A stretch of 64,000 bases of DNA, from contig NZ_LXXZ01000013.1 in assembly GCF_003244875.1 (NCBI RefSeq), positions 1-64,000 on the forward strand, written 5' to 3'. Both the position numbers and the translations under genes were made by a program. This DNA comes from Stenotrophomonas sepilia (GTDB lineage Bacteria > Pseudomonadota > Gammaproteobacteria > Xanthomonadales > Xanthomonadaceae). Numbering within the stretch: position 1 is the first letter of the stretch; every line of letters begins with the position of its first letter. Under the pieces are notes generated by a model, which saw nothing but the letters and a program-made list of their open reading frames with translations, did no database searches and was not told the DNA's origin. Shown piece by piece: positions 42,978 through 50,874 of this stretch.

Positions 42978-43171
42978 TCCTGTTCATCACCATCATCGCC
43001 GTGCTGGCCGTGCTGTTCGCCTTCGTCGCCTACGGCGCTGCCTGGCTGTGGTGGCGCAGCCTCAATACTCTCGAACGCACCCTGTACCGCTCGGCTGGCA
43101 GCGTCAAGCTGTGGCCGGCCGCTGTCGGCGTTGCTGGCGCGGCTTGGCTGATCGCCCGGTGTTTCGCCTGA
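42965..43171 (+). CDS. small two-helix membrane protein (68 aa)
   Basis: A GTG start overlaps the exonuclease end. The protein has two hydrophobic helices (LILFITIIAVLAVLFAFVAY and WPAAVGVAGAAWLIARCF) joined by a basic loop. It might be a holin-like or accessory membrane protein. No family was recognised, and the better holin candidate is at 63013. Confidence 0.55.
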   Translation: METLILFITIIAVLAVLFAFVAYGAAWLWWRSLNTLERTLYRSAGSVKLWPAAVGVAGAAWLIARCFA

Positions 43172-43196
43172 CGACAACCAAGCCACCTGATCCTGC

Positions 43197-43505
43197 TTAC
43201 CGCAACTCGTCCAGGTAGAACTGCTTCCAGTGTGCAATCTCTGATGGATTCCGACTTACGGGTTCTCGGCTATTGAAAACCCAAAGCTGGATCGCCTTCG
43301 GCGTAGTCAACGTTTCATACGTGCAGCTGAACTCGGTGAGCTTATCTGTGATGAGCTGCTTGGCCGCATCGTAGCGCTCTCGCTGAATTCCTTGTGCTTG
43401 CCCTGATGCCACGAGCGCATCCATCGCCTCCTGTAGGCCATAGAGCTTCTGTGCAAGCTCAGAGATTTCAGCTCCGTTTGCGTTACTCGGCGTAGAACTC
43501 GCCAT
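43197..43505 (-). CDS. minus-strand orphan gene in the prophage, moron candidate (102 aa)
   Basis: It is the only convincing gene on the minus strand of the prophage. It begins MASSTPSNANGAEISELAQK with a helical, probably coiled-coil N-terminal half (LQEAMDALVASGQAQG) and a C-terminal half ending in AHWKQFYLDELR. There is a strong AAGGAGA ribosome site and a possible TACAAT -10 box upstream. The DNA is visibly less GC-rich than its neighbours. I know no family. Position, orientation and composition fit a moron expressed in the lysogen. Confidence 0.72.
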   Translation of the reverse strand: MASSTPSNANGAEISELAQKLYGLQEAMDALVASGQAQGIQRERYDAAKQLITDKLTEFSCTYETLTTPKAIQLWVFNSREPVSRNPSEIAHWKQFYLDELR

Positions 43506-43532
43506 ACCTGTCTCCTTCCATAACGAACACGA

Positions 43533-43538
43533 ATTGTA
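43533..43538 (-). promoter_or_regulatory. possible -10 box of the minus-strand gene
   Basis: The minus strand reads TACAAT about 28 bases before the ATG. No good -35 hexamer is seen at the expected spacing, so the promoter is weak or needs an activator. Confidence 0.35.
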
Positions 43539-43564
43539 CCCGGCTAAGGCCGGGTTTCTCTTTT
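43539..43564 (+). terminator. intrinsic terminator ending the replication block
   Basis: CCCGGC-TAAG-GCCGGG is followed by TTTCTCTTTT. It acts on the plus strand, after the exonuclease and membrane protein genes and just before the dNMP kinase. Confidence 0.78.
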
Positions 43565-43573
43565 GGAGTCCCC

Positions 43574-44110
43574 ATGAAGATCATCGGAATCACCGGCCGC
43601 GCCCGCAGCGGCAAAGACACCCTGGCCGAGTTCCTGGTCAGCGACCACGGCTTCGTGAAGCTGTCCTTCGCGGCCCCGATCCGCGCCTTCGTGGCGGACA
43701 TCACCGGCCTGCCGGTGTCCGCGATGGAGGACGGCCCGCTCAAGGAGGAGCCGCTCGACTGGCTCAACGGGCAGACCCCGCGCCGCCTGATGCAGACCGT
43801 GGGCACCGAGTGGGGCCGAGAAATGATCGACCGCGACCTGTGGGTCAAGGTGGTCGCGCAGAAGATCCGTCAGGCCCGCCGCGACGGCGCTGCTGGCGTC
43901 GTGGTGTCGGACGTTCGCTTCGACAACGAGGCGCAGTTCATCCGCGAGTGGGGCGGCCAGGTAGTCCAGGTGCTCCGCGACAGCGCGGCCCCGGTCTCGG
44001 CGCATGCCTCCGAGGCAGGCGTCCACGGCGACCTGATCGACACCGTGATCGACAACAACGGCCCGATCCACCGCCTGCGGATGGTCGCGGAATCGCTGGC
44101 CCGACTCTAA
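43574..44110 (+). CDS. deoxynucleoside monophosphate kinase
   Basis: This is a 178-residue P-loop kinase that would raise dNTP precursors during replication. The P-loop is GITGRARSGKDT, and later VGTEWGREMIDRDLW and VVVSDVRFDNEAQFI match the phage dNMP kinase family (T4 gp1-like). The ATG follows TTTTGGAGTCCCC. It lies between a terminator and phage promoter copy 4. Confidence 0.87.
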   Translation: MKIIGITGRARSGKDTLAEFLVSDHGFVKLSFAAPIRAFVADITGLPVSAMEDGPLKEEPLDWLNGQTPRRLMQTVGTEWGREMIDRDLWVKVVAQKIRQARRDGAAGVVVSDVRFDNEAQFIREWGGQVVQVLRDSAAPVSAHASEAGVHGDLIDTVIDNNGPIHRLRMVAESLARL

Positions 44111-44113
44111 GGG

Positions 44114-44150
44114 TTTAGTGGTCATCATCGGGGGAAACGACAGTTTCCCC
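44114..44150 (+). promoter_or_regulatory. candidate prophage RNA polymerase promoter, copy 4, with 5' RNA hairpin
   Basis: TTTAGTGGTCATCATCGGGG (44114-44133) is intergenic and is the clearest copy of the motif. It runs into GGGGAAAC-GACA-GTTTCCCC (44131-44150), an 8-bp hairpin at or near the predicted transcript start. It would drive the whole virion gene block. T7 late transcripts likewise begin with G runs and carry stabilising 5' structures. Confidence 0.75.
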
Positions 44151-44174
44151 ACCTATTCATAACCCAGGAGTTCT

Positions 44175-44354
44175 ATGCAAATCCCTCTGCACTCCTACGA
44201 CCTGATCGACCTCCTGGACGAACTGCACCCCGAAGTGATCTACGACCCCGCCCAGCCGAAGGAGGAGTTCCTGCTCCGGCAGGGCGAGCGCCGCCTGATC
44301 CTCCGGCTCAAGGCGCTGCGGAAGGTCGAGCAGATGGATCACCGCGCCCGCTAA
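44175..44354 (+). CDS. small hypothetical phage protein (59 aa)
   Basis: MQIPLHSYDLIDLLDELHPE follows a CAGGAG ribosome site. It is the first gene after promoter copy 4 and ends in a basic tail (VEQMDHRAR). I see no known domain; the place matches the small genes 6.5-7 of T7. Confidence 0.65.
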   Translation: MQIPLHSYDLIDLLDELHPEVIYDPAQPKEEFLLRQGERRLILRLKALRKVEQMDHRAR

Positions 44355-44356
44355 TC

Positions 44357-44527
44357 ATGTGCAGCAAGCCCAACATGCCGGACCAGCAGGAGAAAGACCC
44401 GATCCTGCTGACCCGCCAGGACACCCAGCCGACCGGCCACGCGGCCGATCAGCGGCGTAAGTCCAAGGTCCGACTGGACCTGAACAACGCAACGCAGTAC
44501 CAAGGACTGACCATTCCGAATGGCTGA
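44357..44527 (+). CDS. T7 gp7.3-like small virion/tail assembly protein
   Basis: This 56-residue protein starts MCSKPNMPDQQEKDPILL, and its basic C-terminal segment (RRKSKVRLDLNN) ending in GLTIPNG is like the short proteins that precede the portal gene in T7-like phages. Its stop lies inside the portal start region. The assignment is from position and end pattern. Confidence 0.62.
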   Translation: MCSKPNMPDQQEKDPILLTRQDTQPTGHAADQRRKSKVRLDLNNATQYQGLTIPNG

Positions 44528-46076
44528 CGCCAAGCAGACCTCGGCCGAGAAGCAGACGGCCGCGAAGCGCTACGGCGATCTCAAGTCCAACCGCAAAGAA
44601 GCCGAGACGCGCGCCAAGCGCTGCGCCAAGGTCACCCTGCCCCGCCTGTGGGTGGACGAGGGCGCGAAGTCGCGTACCCCCGGTTCCGCCTACATCGACA
44701 CCGGCCCGAAGTGCGTCAACGCCCTGGCCTCGAAGATCGTGCTGGCCTGGCTCCCGCCGAACGCCTCGGTGTTCAAGCTCGCGCCTGACCAGGCCGTCGC
44801 CGAGAACATCGCCGAGCAGGCTGGCGTGGAGACCTCCGAACTGGAGGCCGCGCTGGTGGACGTGGAGCGAGTCATCGTCAACGACCTGGAGACCAGCGGC
44901 GTCCGCCCGGTCCTCAGCGAGGCGGCGAAGCACGCCATCGTCCTCGGCAACTTCCTGCTCTACGACCCCGACGAGGGCAAGCCCAAGCTGTACCCGCTGA
45001 CCTCCTACGTGACCGACCGCGATGGCCTGGGCAACGTGCTGGAGATCATCACGCTCGACAAGATCGCCCCGGCCATGCTGCCGGACTCGATCCGCGCGGC
45101 GGTGATGCAGAAGCTCGCCCAGGAACGCGACGAAAAGACCAAGAACGACGACGTGAACCTCTACACCTGGGTACGTCGCTCGGAAGATGGCAAGGAGTGG
45201 GAAGTGGTCCAGGAGGTCGAGGGCGTCGAAGTGCCCGAGACCGTGGGCACCTACCCCATCGACGCCTGTCCGTGGATTCCCCTGTGCGCTCCGCCGTCCC
45301 TCGTGGACGACTACGGCGAGGGCCTGGTCTACGACTACGTGGGAGCGTTCGAGTCGCTGGAGGCGCTGCGCAAGGCGATCCGCAAGGGTGCCGCCGCGCT
45401 GGCGAAGATCATCATGTTCCTCAAGCCGACCTCGACGATCCGCGAGCGCCAGCTCACCGAGGCCGAATCCGGCGCGGTGCTGCGTGGCGAGGCCAGCGAT
45501 GTGACCACGCTCCAGCTCCAGAAAGCCTACGACCTGAACTTCGTGCGTCAGGAGGCCGAAGGGCTGGCGAACTCGCTGGAGCTGATCTTCGGCGTGAAGT
45601 CCGCCGTGCAGCGCCCCGGCGAGCGTGTGACCGCCTACGAAATCCGGGTGCTCACCCAGGAACTCGACGACGCCCTCAGCGGCTTCATGGCGATGTCGGG
45701 CGAGCAGCTCTTGCTGCCGCTGATCCGCCGTCGCCTTCACAAGCTCCAGAAGCAGGGTCGCCTGCCTGAGCTGCCGCAGGAACTCATCAAGCCGCGCATC
45801 ACCGTTGGCATCGCCGCCCTCGGCCGCGGCCACGACCTGAACAAGCTGATCGAGTTCGGTCAGGCAGTGGATGCGCTTGTCGGCGCAGAGGAGAAGGCAC
45901 GCCGCCTCAACAGTGGCGAGGCGATCTCCCGACTGGCCGCCGCTTCCGACATTTCCACCAAGGGCCTGATCCGCTCCGACGACGAGCTTGCTGCCGAGCA
46001 GCAGGACGCCTCGGCGCAGGAGGCGATGGTCCGTGCCGCTCCGAATATCGCCTCAGCGATGACCCAAACCCCGTAA
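44520..46076 (+). CDS. portal protein (head-tail connector), T7 gp8 type
   Basis: This 518-residue protein forms the dodecameric portal through which DNA is packaged and ejected. Family features are ALASKIVLAWLPPNASVFKL near the N-terminus, the central VYDYVGAFESLEALRKAIRK and RPGERVTAYEIRVLTQELDD, a well conserved clip and stem segment. Length and position match gp8. Confidence 0.95.
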   Translation: MADAKQTSAEKQTAAKRYGDLKSNRKEAETRAKRCAKVTLPRLWVDEGAKSRTPGSAYIDTGPKCVNALASKIVLAWLPPNASVFKLAPDQAVAENIAEQAGVETSELEAALVDVERVIVNDLETSGVRPVLSEAAKHAIVLGNFLLYDPDEGKPKLYPLTSYVTDRDGLGNVLEIITLDKIAPAMLPDSIRAAVMQKLAQERDEKTKNDDVNLYTWVRRSEDGKEWEVVQEVEGVEVPETVGTYPIDACPWIPLCAPPSLVDDYGEGLVYDYVGAFESLEALRKAIRKGAAALAKIIMFLKPTSTIRERQLTEAESGAVLRGEASDVTTLQLQKAYDLNFVRQEAEGLANSLELIFGVKSAVQRPGERVTAYEIRVLTQELDDALSGFMAMSGEQLLLPLIRRRLHKLQKQGRLPELPQELIKPRITVGIAALGRGHDLNKLIEFGQAVDALVGAEEKARRLNSGEAISRLAAASDISTKGLIRSDDELAAEQQDASAQEAMVRAAPNIASAMTQTP

Positions 46077-46092
46077 CCCCGAGAAGGACGCA

Positions 46093-46236
46093 ATGTCGAA
46101 CGAAACCACCGAGAAGCCCGCCAAGCCGACCAAGGAAGCCCCGAAGGCTCCGAGTGTCGAGCGTAAGGGCAAGGCCGAGATCACCCGCAAGGCGAACGGC
46201 CTGGTCATCGTCAACTACAAGCCCGAGGACAAGTAA
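46093..46236 (+). CDS. small lysine-rich protein between portal and scaffold (47 aa)
   Basis: MSNETTEKPAKPTKEAPKAP followed by KGLV-like strands (KANGLVIVNYKPEDK) is preceded by GAGAAGGA and ends in a TAATG overlap with the scaffold gene. It may be a minor head protein, but no family was recognised. Confidence 0.6.
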   Translation: MSNETTEKPAKPTKEAPKAPSVERKGKAEITRKANGLVIVNYKPEDK

Positions 46237-47021
46237 TGTCGCAGCCGGGCAAGTCCGAAGTAACCGTCAGCCTTGACGGCATCAACGGCCAGCCGACCCC
46301 AGGTCAGCAGCCGCCGCAGAACTCCCAGGACACCCAGCAGCCCGCACCGGGCGCGCAGGGTGGCACCGATGGCGAGCGCCTGTTCGGCGGCAAGTACAAG
46401 ACCGTGGAGGAGCTGGAAGCCGCCTACGCAGAACTGAGCACGCCAGCCGACGACAAGGGTGGCAAGGGCGGCCCCGCGACCATCGACGACGCCACCGCGG
46501 ATGACGCGCGTGACGCCTTGGCGCGGGCTGGCCTGAACCTGGACGACTTCGCCACCGAGTTCAACTCGAACGGCTCGCTGTCCGAGGAGAGCTACAAGAA
46601 GCTCCAGGACGCCGGTTATCCGAAGGAGCTGGTGGACGTGTATGTCGATGGCCTGCGCGCTCGCGTGCAGACCTACGAGAACGCCGTCTACTCGCCCGCA
46701 GGTGGCAAGGCCGGTTACGACGGCCTGGTCCAGTGGGCCAAGACCAACCTGAGCGCCGAGCAGAAGCGGGCGTTCAACGAAGCGGTGCAGTCCGGCGACG
46801 CCGGCCGCGCAGCGCTGGCAGTCCAGGGCCTCGTCGCCCTCCGTGGCGGCAACGGCCGCCTTCTGAATGGCAAGACCGCATCGAACGCCGATGCTGGCCC
46901 CAAGCCGTTCCAGTCGCAGGCGCAGGTCGTCGAAGCGATGCGCGATGTGCGCTACCAGCGTGATCCGGCTTACCGCGCGGAAGTCTCCGCCCGCCTGGCC
47001 GCGTCGCCGCTGTTCAAGTAA
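46236..47021 (+). CDS. scaffolding protein, T7 gp9 type
   Basis: This is a 261-residue acidic, Gln/Gly-rich assembly protein. The order is a disordered N-terminus (PTPGQQPPQNSQDTQQPA), a segment with GKYKTVEELEAAY, and a helical C-terminus that in the family binds the capsid (RQPAYRAEV-like end: YQRDPAYRAEVSARLAASPL). It directs procapsid assembly and leaves before maturation. Confidence 0.9.
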   Translation: MSQPGKSEVTVSLDGINGQPTPGQQPPQNSQDTQQPAPGAQGGTDGERLFGGKYKTVEELEAAYAELSTPADDKGGKGGPATIDDATADDARDALARAGLNLDDFATEFNSNGSLSEESYKKLQDAGYPKELVDVYVDGLRARVQTYENAVYSPAGGKAGYDGLVQWAKTNLSAEQKRAFNEAVQSGDAGRAALAVQGLVALRGGNGRLLNGKTASNADAGPKPFQSQAQVVEAMRDVRYQRDPAYRAEVSARLAASPLFK

Positions 47022-47047
47022 TCCACTCAACCTCAAGCAAGGACTAA

Positions 47048-48001
47048 ATGTCGGACGCAATCCCCTCCCGCCTGGGTCAAGCCCAGGCCAACGGCGACGC
47101 CTGGGCGCTGTTCAAGCAGAACTACACTGCTGAAACCATCACCAGCTTCGTCGAGAACTACAAGCTGGACGGCCGCGTGTCGGTGCGCAACATCGAGAGC
47201 GGCAAGTCCGCCTCGTTCCCGAACGTCGGCACCATCGGCTCCGAGTACCATGTGCCGGGCACCGAGATCAAGGGCCTGGTGGTCGAGCACAACGAGACCA
47301 TCATCACCCTCGATCCGATGCTGATCTCGCACGCCTTCATCGCCAACATCGACGAAGCGATGAATCACTTCGACGTGCGTTCCGAGTACACCCGTCAGCA
47401 GGGTGCGGAGCTGGCACTCAAGCGCATGCAGAACGAGCTGCGCTGCGCGATCCTGGCCGCTCGTACCACCGAAGGCAAGGTCGAAGGCCAGCCGGGTGGT
47501 GCCATCATCAAGGCCGCCACGATGGCCTCCGATCCGACCGTGCTGGCCGATGCGTTCCGCAACGCCCGCATGCTGTTCGACGAGAAGCTGCTGCCGGACA
47601 ACCCGCAGGAGTTCACTGGCGCACTGGCCCCGGCTCAGTGGTATCTGCTGACCGAGAACAAGGACTTGATCGACCGCGACATCAACGCGGAATCGAACGG
47701 CTCCTACGGCCAGGCGATCATTTCCTCGGTCGCCCGCATCCCGCTGGTGAAGATCAACGCGATGCCGCGTGTCGATGAGTCGGCCCTGGCTTCGATCCCG
47801 GCCAAGTACCGCGGCAACTTCGCGGACACCGTGGGCGTGATCTTCCACCGCTCGGCTGTCGGCACCCTCAAGCTGCTGGACCTGTCCCTGGAGGACGTGT
47901 ACCAGGGCGAGAAGCAGGGCACCCTGATGCTGGCGAAGTACGCGCTGGGTCACGGCATCCTCGCTCCGCGCGGTGCCATCGAGCTGTCGAAGGCCGCGTA
48001 A
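47048..48001 (+). CDS. major capsid protein, T7 gp10 type
   Basis: This 317-residue HK97-fold capsid protein begins MSDAIPSRLGQAQANGDAWA. Recognisable family stretches are SFPNVGTIGSEYHVPGTEI, DPMLISHAFIANIDEAMNHF and AVGTLKLLDLSLEDVY near the end. No slippery 10A/10B frameshift extension is apparent downstream. A 74-nt structured element and a strong terminator follow. Confidence 0.95.
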   Translation: MSDAIPSRLGQAQANGDAWALFKQNYTAETITSFVENYKLDGRVSVRNIESGKSASFPNVGTIGSEYHVPGTEIKGLVVEHNETIITLDPMLISHAFIANIDEAMNHFDVRSEYTRQQGAELALKRMQNELRCAILAARTTEGKVEGQPGGAIIKAATMASDPTVLADAFRNARMLFDEKLLPDNPQEFTGALAPAQWYLLTENKDLIDRDINAESNGSYGQAIISSVARIPLVKINAMPRVDESALASIPAKYRGNFADTVGVIFHRSAVGTLKLLDLSLEDVYQGEKQGTLMLAKYALGHGILAPRGAIELSKAA

Positions 48002-48009
48002 GTTCCACC

Positions 48010-48083
48010 GGGACGGGACTCATAGAGTACCCGGTCGTGTAGCTGGCACCGCAGACCTAGATCGTCAAGTCGGCTCCCGTCCC
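48010..48083 (+). ncRNA. 74-nt structured element of tRNA size (function unknown)
   Basis: GGGACGGGA (48010-48018) pairs perfectly with TCCCGTCCC (48075-48083), closing a 74-nt domain whose inside can form ACTC-ATA-GAGT and a GGTC/GACC pairing. The size and the closing stem recall a tRNA, but there is no canonical D arm, T loop or anticodon stem, so it is not called a tRNA. It lies between the capsid stop and the terminator, inside the late transcript. Confidence 0.4.
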
Positions 48084-48104
48084 AACTCCAATCTCTCTCC
48101 ATCT

Positions 48105-48140
48105 ACGGGGGACATCCACACGGGTGTCCCCCGTTTTTTT
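48105..48140 (+). terminator. terminator after the capsid gene (T-phi analogue)
   Basis: ACGGGGGACA (48105-48114) pairs with TGTCCCCCGT (48125-48134), followed by seven T residues. Its place between gp10 and gp11 is that of the T7 RNA polymerase terminator T-phi. Confidence 0.93.
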
Positions 48141-48151
48141 GCCCCGAATTC

Positions 48152-48742
48152 ATGAACCTCGAACTCACTCCGACCACGGAACTCGAAGCCGTCAACGTGC
48201 TGCTCGGTGCTATCGGCGAAGCGCCGATCAGCGACCTCGAAGCGCTCGGCAACCTGTACGCCTCGCAGGCGCGCGACACCCTCCGCGCGGTGAGCCGCGA
48301 GGTCCAAACCGCTGGCTGGTGGTTCAACACCAGCGAGTCGTTCACCTTCACGCTCAACGCGGAAGGCAAGGTGCTGCCGCCGCAGTCGATCCTCAAGCTC
48401 GTCCCCGCACGCGGAAGCGAGCCGCTGGTGATCCGAGGCACGCGCCTCATCAACCCGCTCACCCTCGCCGACACGTTCTCGTCGGCACCCACCGCCGACT
48501 TCGTGACCTGGTTCCTCGCCTACGAGGAGCTGCCCGAGTCGGCCCGCCGCTACATCGCCGTGCGCGCTGCGCGTCTGTTCCAGACGAGCGTGCTGGGTAG
48601 CGACCAGCTCTACGTGTTCACCGAGAAGCACGAGGAGGAGGCATACCTCATCTTCGCGCAGGAGCACGCCGACTTCACCTACGCCCGCGGCCACAACTTC
48701 CTCAGTGGCTCGACGGACGTGTCTGATATTTGGGACCGCTGA
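48152..48742 (+). CDS. tail tubular protein A, T7 gp11 type
   Basis: This 196-residue gatekeeper ring protein joins portal and nozzle. It has the family start TELEAVNVLLGAIGEAPISD and the SREVQTAGWWFNTSE segment. The TGA overlaps the next start (TGATG). Confidence 0.93.
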   Translation: MNLELTPTTELEAVNVLLGAIGEAPISDLEALGNLYASQARDTLRAVSREVQTAGWWFNTSESFTFTLNAEGKVLPPQSILKLVPARGSEPLVIRGTRLINPLTLADTFSSAPTADFVTWFLAYEELPESARRYIAVRAARLFQTSVLGSDQLYVFTEKHEEEAYLIFAQEHADFTYARGHNFLSGSTDVSDIWDR

Positions 48743-50874
48743 TGCCGCTAATCACGGGGGACTATCCCTCGTTCCTGGGAGGCGAGTCGCAGCAGGACGA
48801 TACCGTCCGCTCGCCGAACCAGCTCACCAAGGCGATCAACGCCTGGCTGCATGCCGCAATGGGCGCTGGCAAGCGTCCGCCCGCCGAGTTCGTTGCTGGC
48901 CTTGGCGTCACCCTCGATCACGACTGCGCCTTCCACTCCATCGTCCGCGATGAGAACGAGCGCTACATCGTCGCCGTGGGTCACCGCAGCATCCGCGTGT
49001 TCGACCACGAGACCGGCAAGGAATACACCGTCAACGCCACGGGCGACGCGCTCAACTACCTGGACACCCAGGGACAGCGTGCGTGGTCGTGCTTCGCGCT
49101 GGCGACGTTCTCCGACACCACCTTCATCGTCAACCGGCTGGTAGACGTGAAGCAGAGCGATGAGCTGTCGCCCGGTTCGCTGTACGGATCGGCGCAAACG
49201 ATGTCCGACCTGCCGAAGCCCGGTGACAAAGGCTCGGCCGTTGTGCCGACCGGCGCGATCTACAACATTATCGGCTCGTCCGAATCGCAGTTCGACGACT
49301 ACTACGTCCAGAAGCAGTCCTCCTCGGTCTACCTGGAGGTCGCCCGGCCGGGCATCAAGCACCGCTTCGATGCCAAGACGATGCCGCACATCCTCAAGCG
49401 CATCCCCGATCCGGTGCATGCGGACGGCTTTTGGTTCTCCTTCGGTGGACCGGAGTGGACCGCGCGCCTCGCGGGTGACGAGCAAAGCAACCCGTTCCCG
49501 TCCATCGACGGCCAGCGCATCCGCGAGGTGTTCAAGCACCGGGACCGCCTGGGCTTCCTGGCCGGGGAGAACGTGCTGATGTCCGAGGTCTCCGATCCGT
49601 TCAACCTCTGGCGCACTTCGGTGACCCAGGTGCTCGACGCCGACCCAATCGACGTGAGCGTCAGCGGGTCGAACGGCGTCACCACGCTCTATCACGCAGT
49701 CCCGTTCCAGTCGGCCCTGTTCCTTGCCGCTGCGGGCGGCCAGTTCCTTCTGACCGCCGAGCCGTACCTGGCCGCCAAGAACGTCAAGAGCGATCCGGTC
49801 AACAGCTACAGCAGCTCGCCGTACATCCGGCCGAAGCTGATGGGCGAGTCGCTGTACTTCACCGAGGACAGCGGCGCATACGCAAGCGTGCGCGAATACT
49901 TCATCGACGACCTGTCGGTGACCGGCGACGCCGCCGACGTGACCGCGCATGTGCCCAAGCTGATGCCGGGCCGCATGCGAGCGATGGCGAGCGCAAGTGG
50001 TGCTGACTGCGTGTTCTTCGCTCCTGACGAGCCGACCGACGCGCAGCTCTACGTCTACTTCGTCCGCTGGATCGGCGACGAGAAGCAGCAGTCCGCATGG
50101 ACGCGCTGGTCAATCTCCGGCGTCGGCCGCATCGTTCACATGCACGCCATCAACGACGTGCTGTACGCCGTCGCGGAAGCGCCAGGAGGCGGCTGCGAGC
50201 TGCTCAAGTTCCGTATGGTGCTCAACCAGCACGACGCGGATGCCACGGGCGACTACAACTTCCTGCTCGACCGCATGCTGGTGGTGCAGCCCACCTATCA
50301 GCAGTTCGGCAACGAGACCTGGATCGACCTGCCCTACATCGTGCCCGATGGCATGACGGTCACCGTCCTCAAGACGGACGATTGGCAAGACCCCGGCGCG
50401 TACCTGGACATCACCAAGGCGCGCTGGGACAACGCCCGCACCCGCCTCGCGCTCCCCGGTAACCACACCGAGGGCCGCGTGGTCGTCGGCATGGACTACG
50501 AGCACCGACTCACCCTGACCAAGCCCATCGTTCGCGGTGGGCAGAACCAGGCCGTGCTGGTGGGCCGCACGCAGGTGCGTGACATCGAGGTCGCCTACAA
50601 GGACGGTGCGTACTTCGAGCTGGAGGTCGAGCAGCACGGCAACGGCCGAGTCGAGACCTACGTGGCGTCGCATTCCGGTGCATACACCGCGCGCGTCCTC
50701 AACGACTCGGTGTTCCGCACCAGCGCCCCGACGTTCCACTCCGGCTCTCGCCGGTTCCCCGTGCTGGGCGACGCCAACAGCGTCCGCATGCACCTCGTCA
50801 ACCGCCTGCCGTTCCAGTGCTGGTTCCAGTCAGCACAGTGGCGCGGCATGTTCGTCTCCCGCAGCCGAGTATGA
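48742..50874 (+). CDS. tail tubular protein B (nozzle), T7 gp12 type
   Basis: The 710-residue beta-propeller-rich nozzle protein begins MPLITGDYPSFLGGESQQDD. The ORF is open four codons further from a TTG, but the TGATG coupling at 48742 fits better. Conserved patches include DTTFIVNR, GERVLMSEV-like (AGENVLMSEVSDPFNLW) and QPTYQQFGNETWIDLP. It supports the fibre trimers. Confidence 0.94.
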   Translation: MPLITGDYPSFLGGESQQDDTVRSPNQLTKAINAWLHAAMGAGKRPPAEFVAGLGVTLDHDCAFHSIVRDENERYIVAVGHRSIRVFDHETGKEYTVNATGDALNYLDTQGQRAWSCFALATFSDTTFIVNRLVDVKQSDELSPGSLYGSAQTMSDLPKPGDKGSAVVPTGAIYNIIGSSESQFDDYYVQKQSSSVYLEVARPGIKHRFDAKTMPHILKRIPDPVHADGFWFSFGGPEWTARLAGDEQSNPFPSIDGQRIREVFKHRDRLGFLAGENVLMSEVSDPFNLWRTSVTQVLDADPIDVSVSGSNGVTTLYHAVPFQSALFLAAAGGQFLLTAEPYLAAKNVKSDPVNSYSSSPYIRPKLMGESLYFTEDSGAYASVREYFIDDLSVTGDAADVTAHVPKLMPGRMRAMASASGADCVFFAPDEPTDAQLYVYFVRWIGDEKQQSAWTRWSISGVGRIVHMHAINDVLYAVAEAPGGGCELLKFRMVLNQHDADATGDYNFLLDRMLVVQPTYQQFGNETWIDLPYIVPDGMTVTVLKTDDWQDPGAYLDITKARWDNARTRLALPGNHTEGRVVVGMDYEHRLTLTKPIVRGGQNQAVLVGRTQVRDIEVAYKDGAYFELEVEQHGNGRVETYVASHSGAYTARVLNDSVFRTSAPTFHSGSRRFPVLGDANSVRMHLVNRLPFQCWFQSAQWRGMFVSRSRV

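Noticed and set aside
48010-48084. Phage-encoded tRNA
   Set aside because: The acceptor-like stem is good, but the T-arm stem pairs at only three of five positions, the D arm is missing and the anticodon stem is three pairs with a U at position 37.
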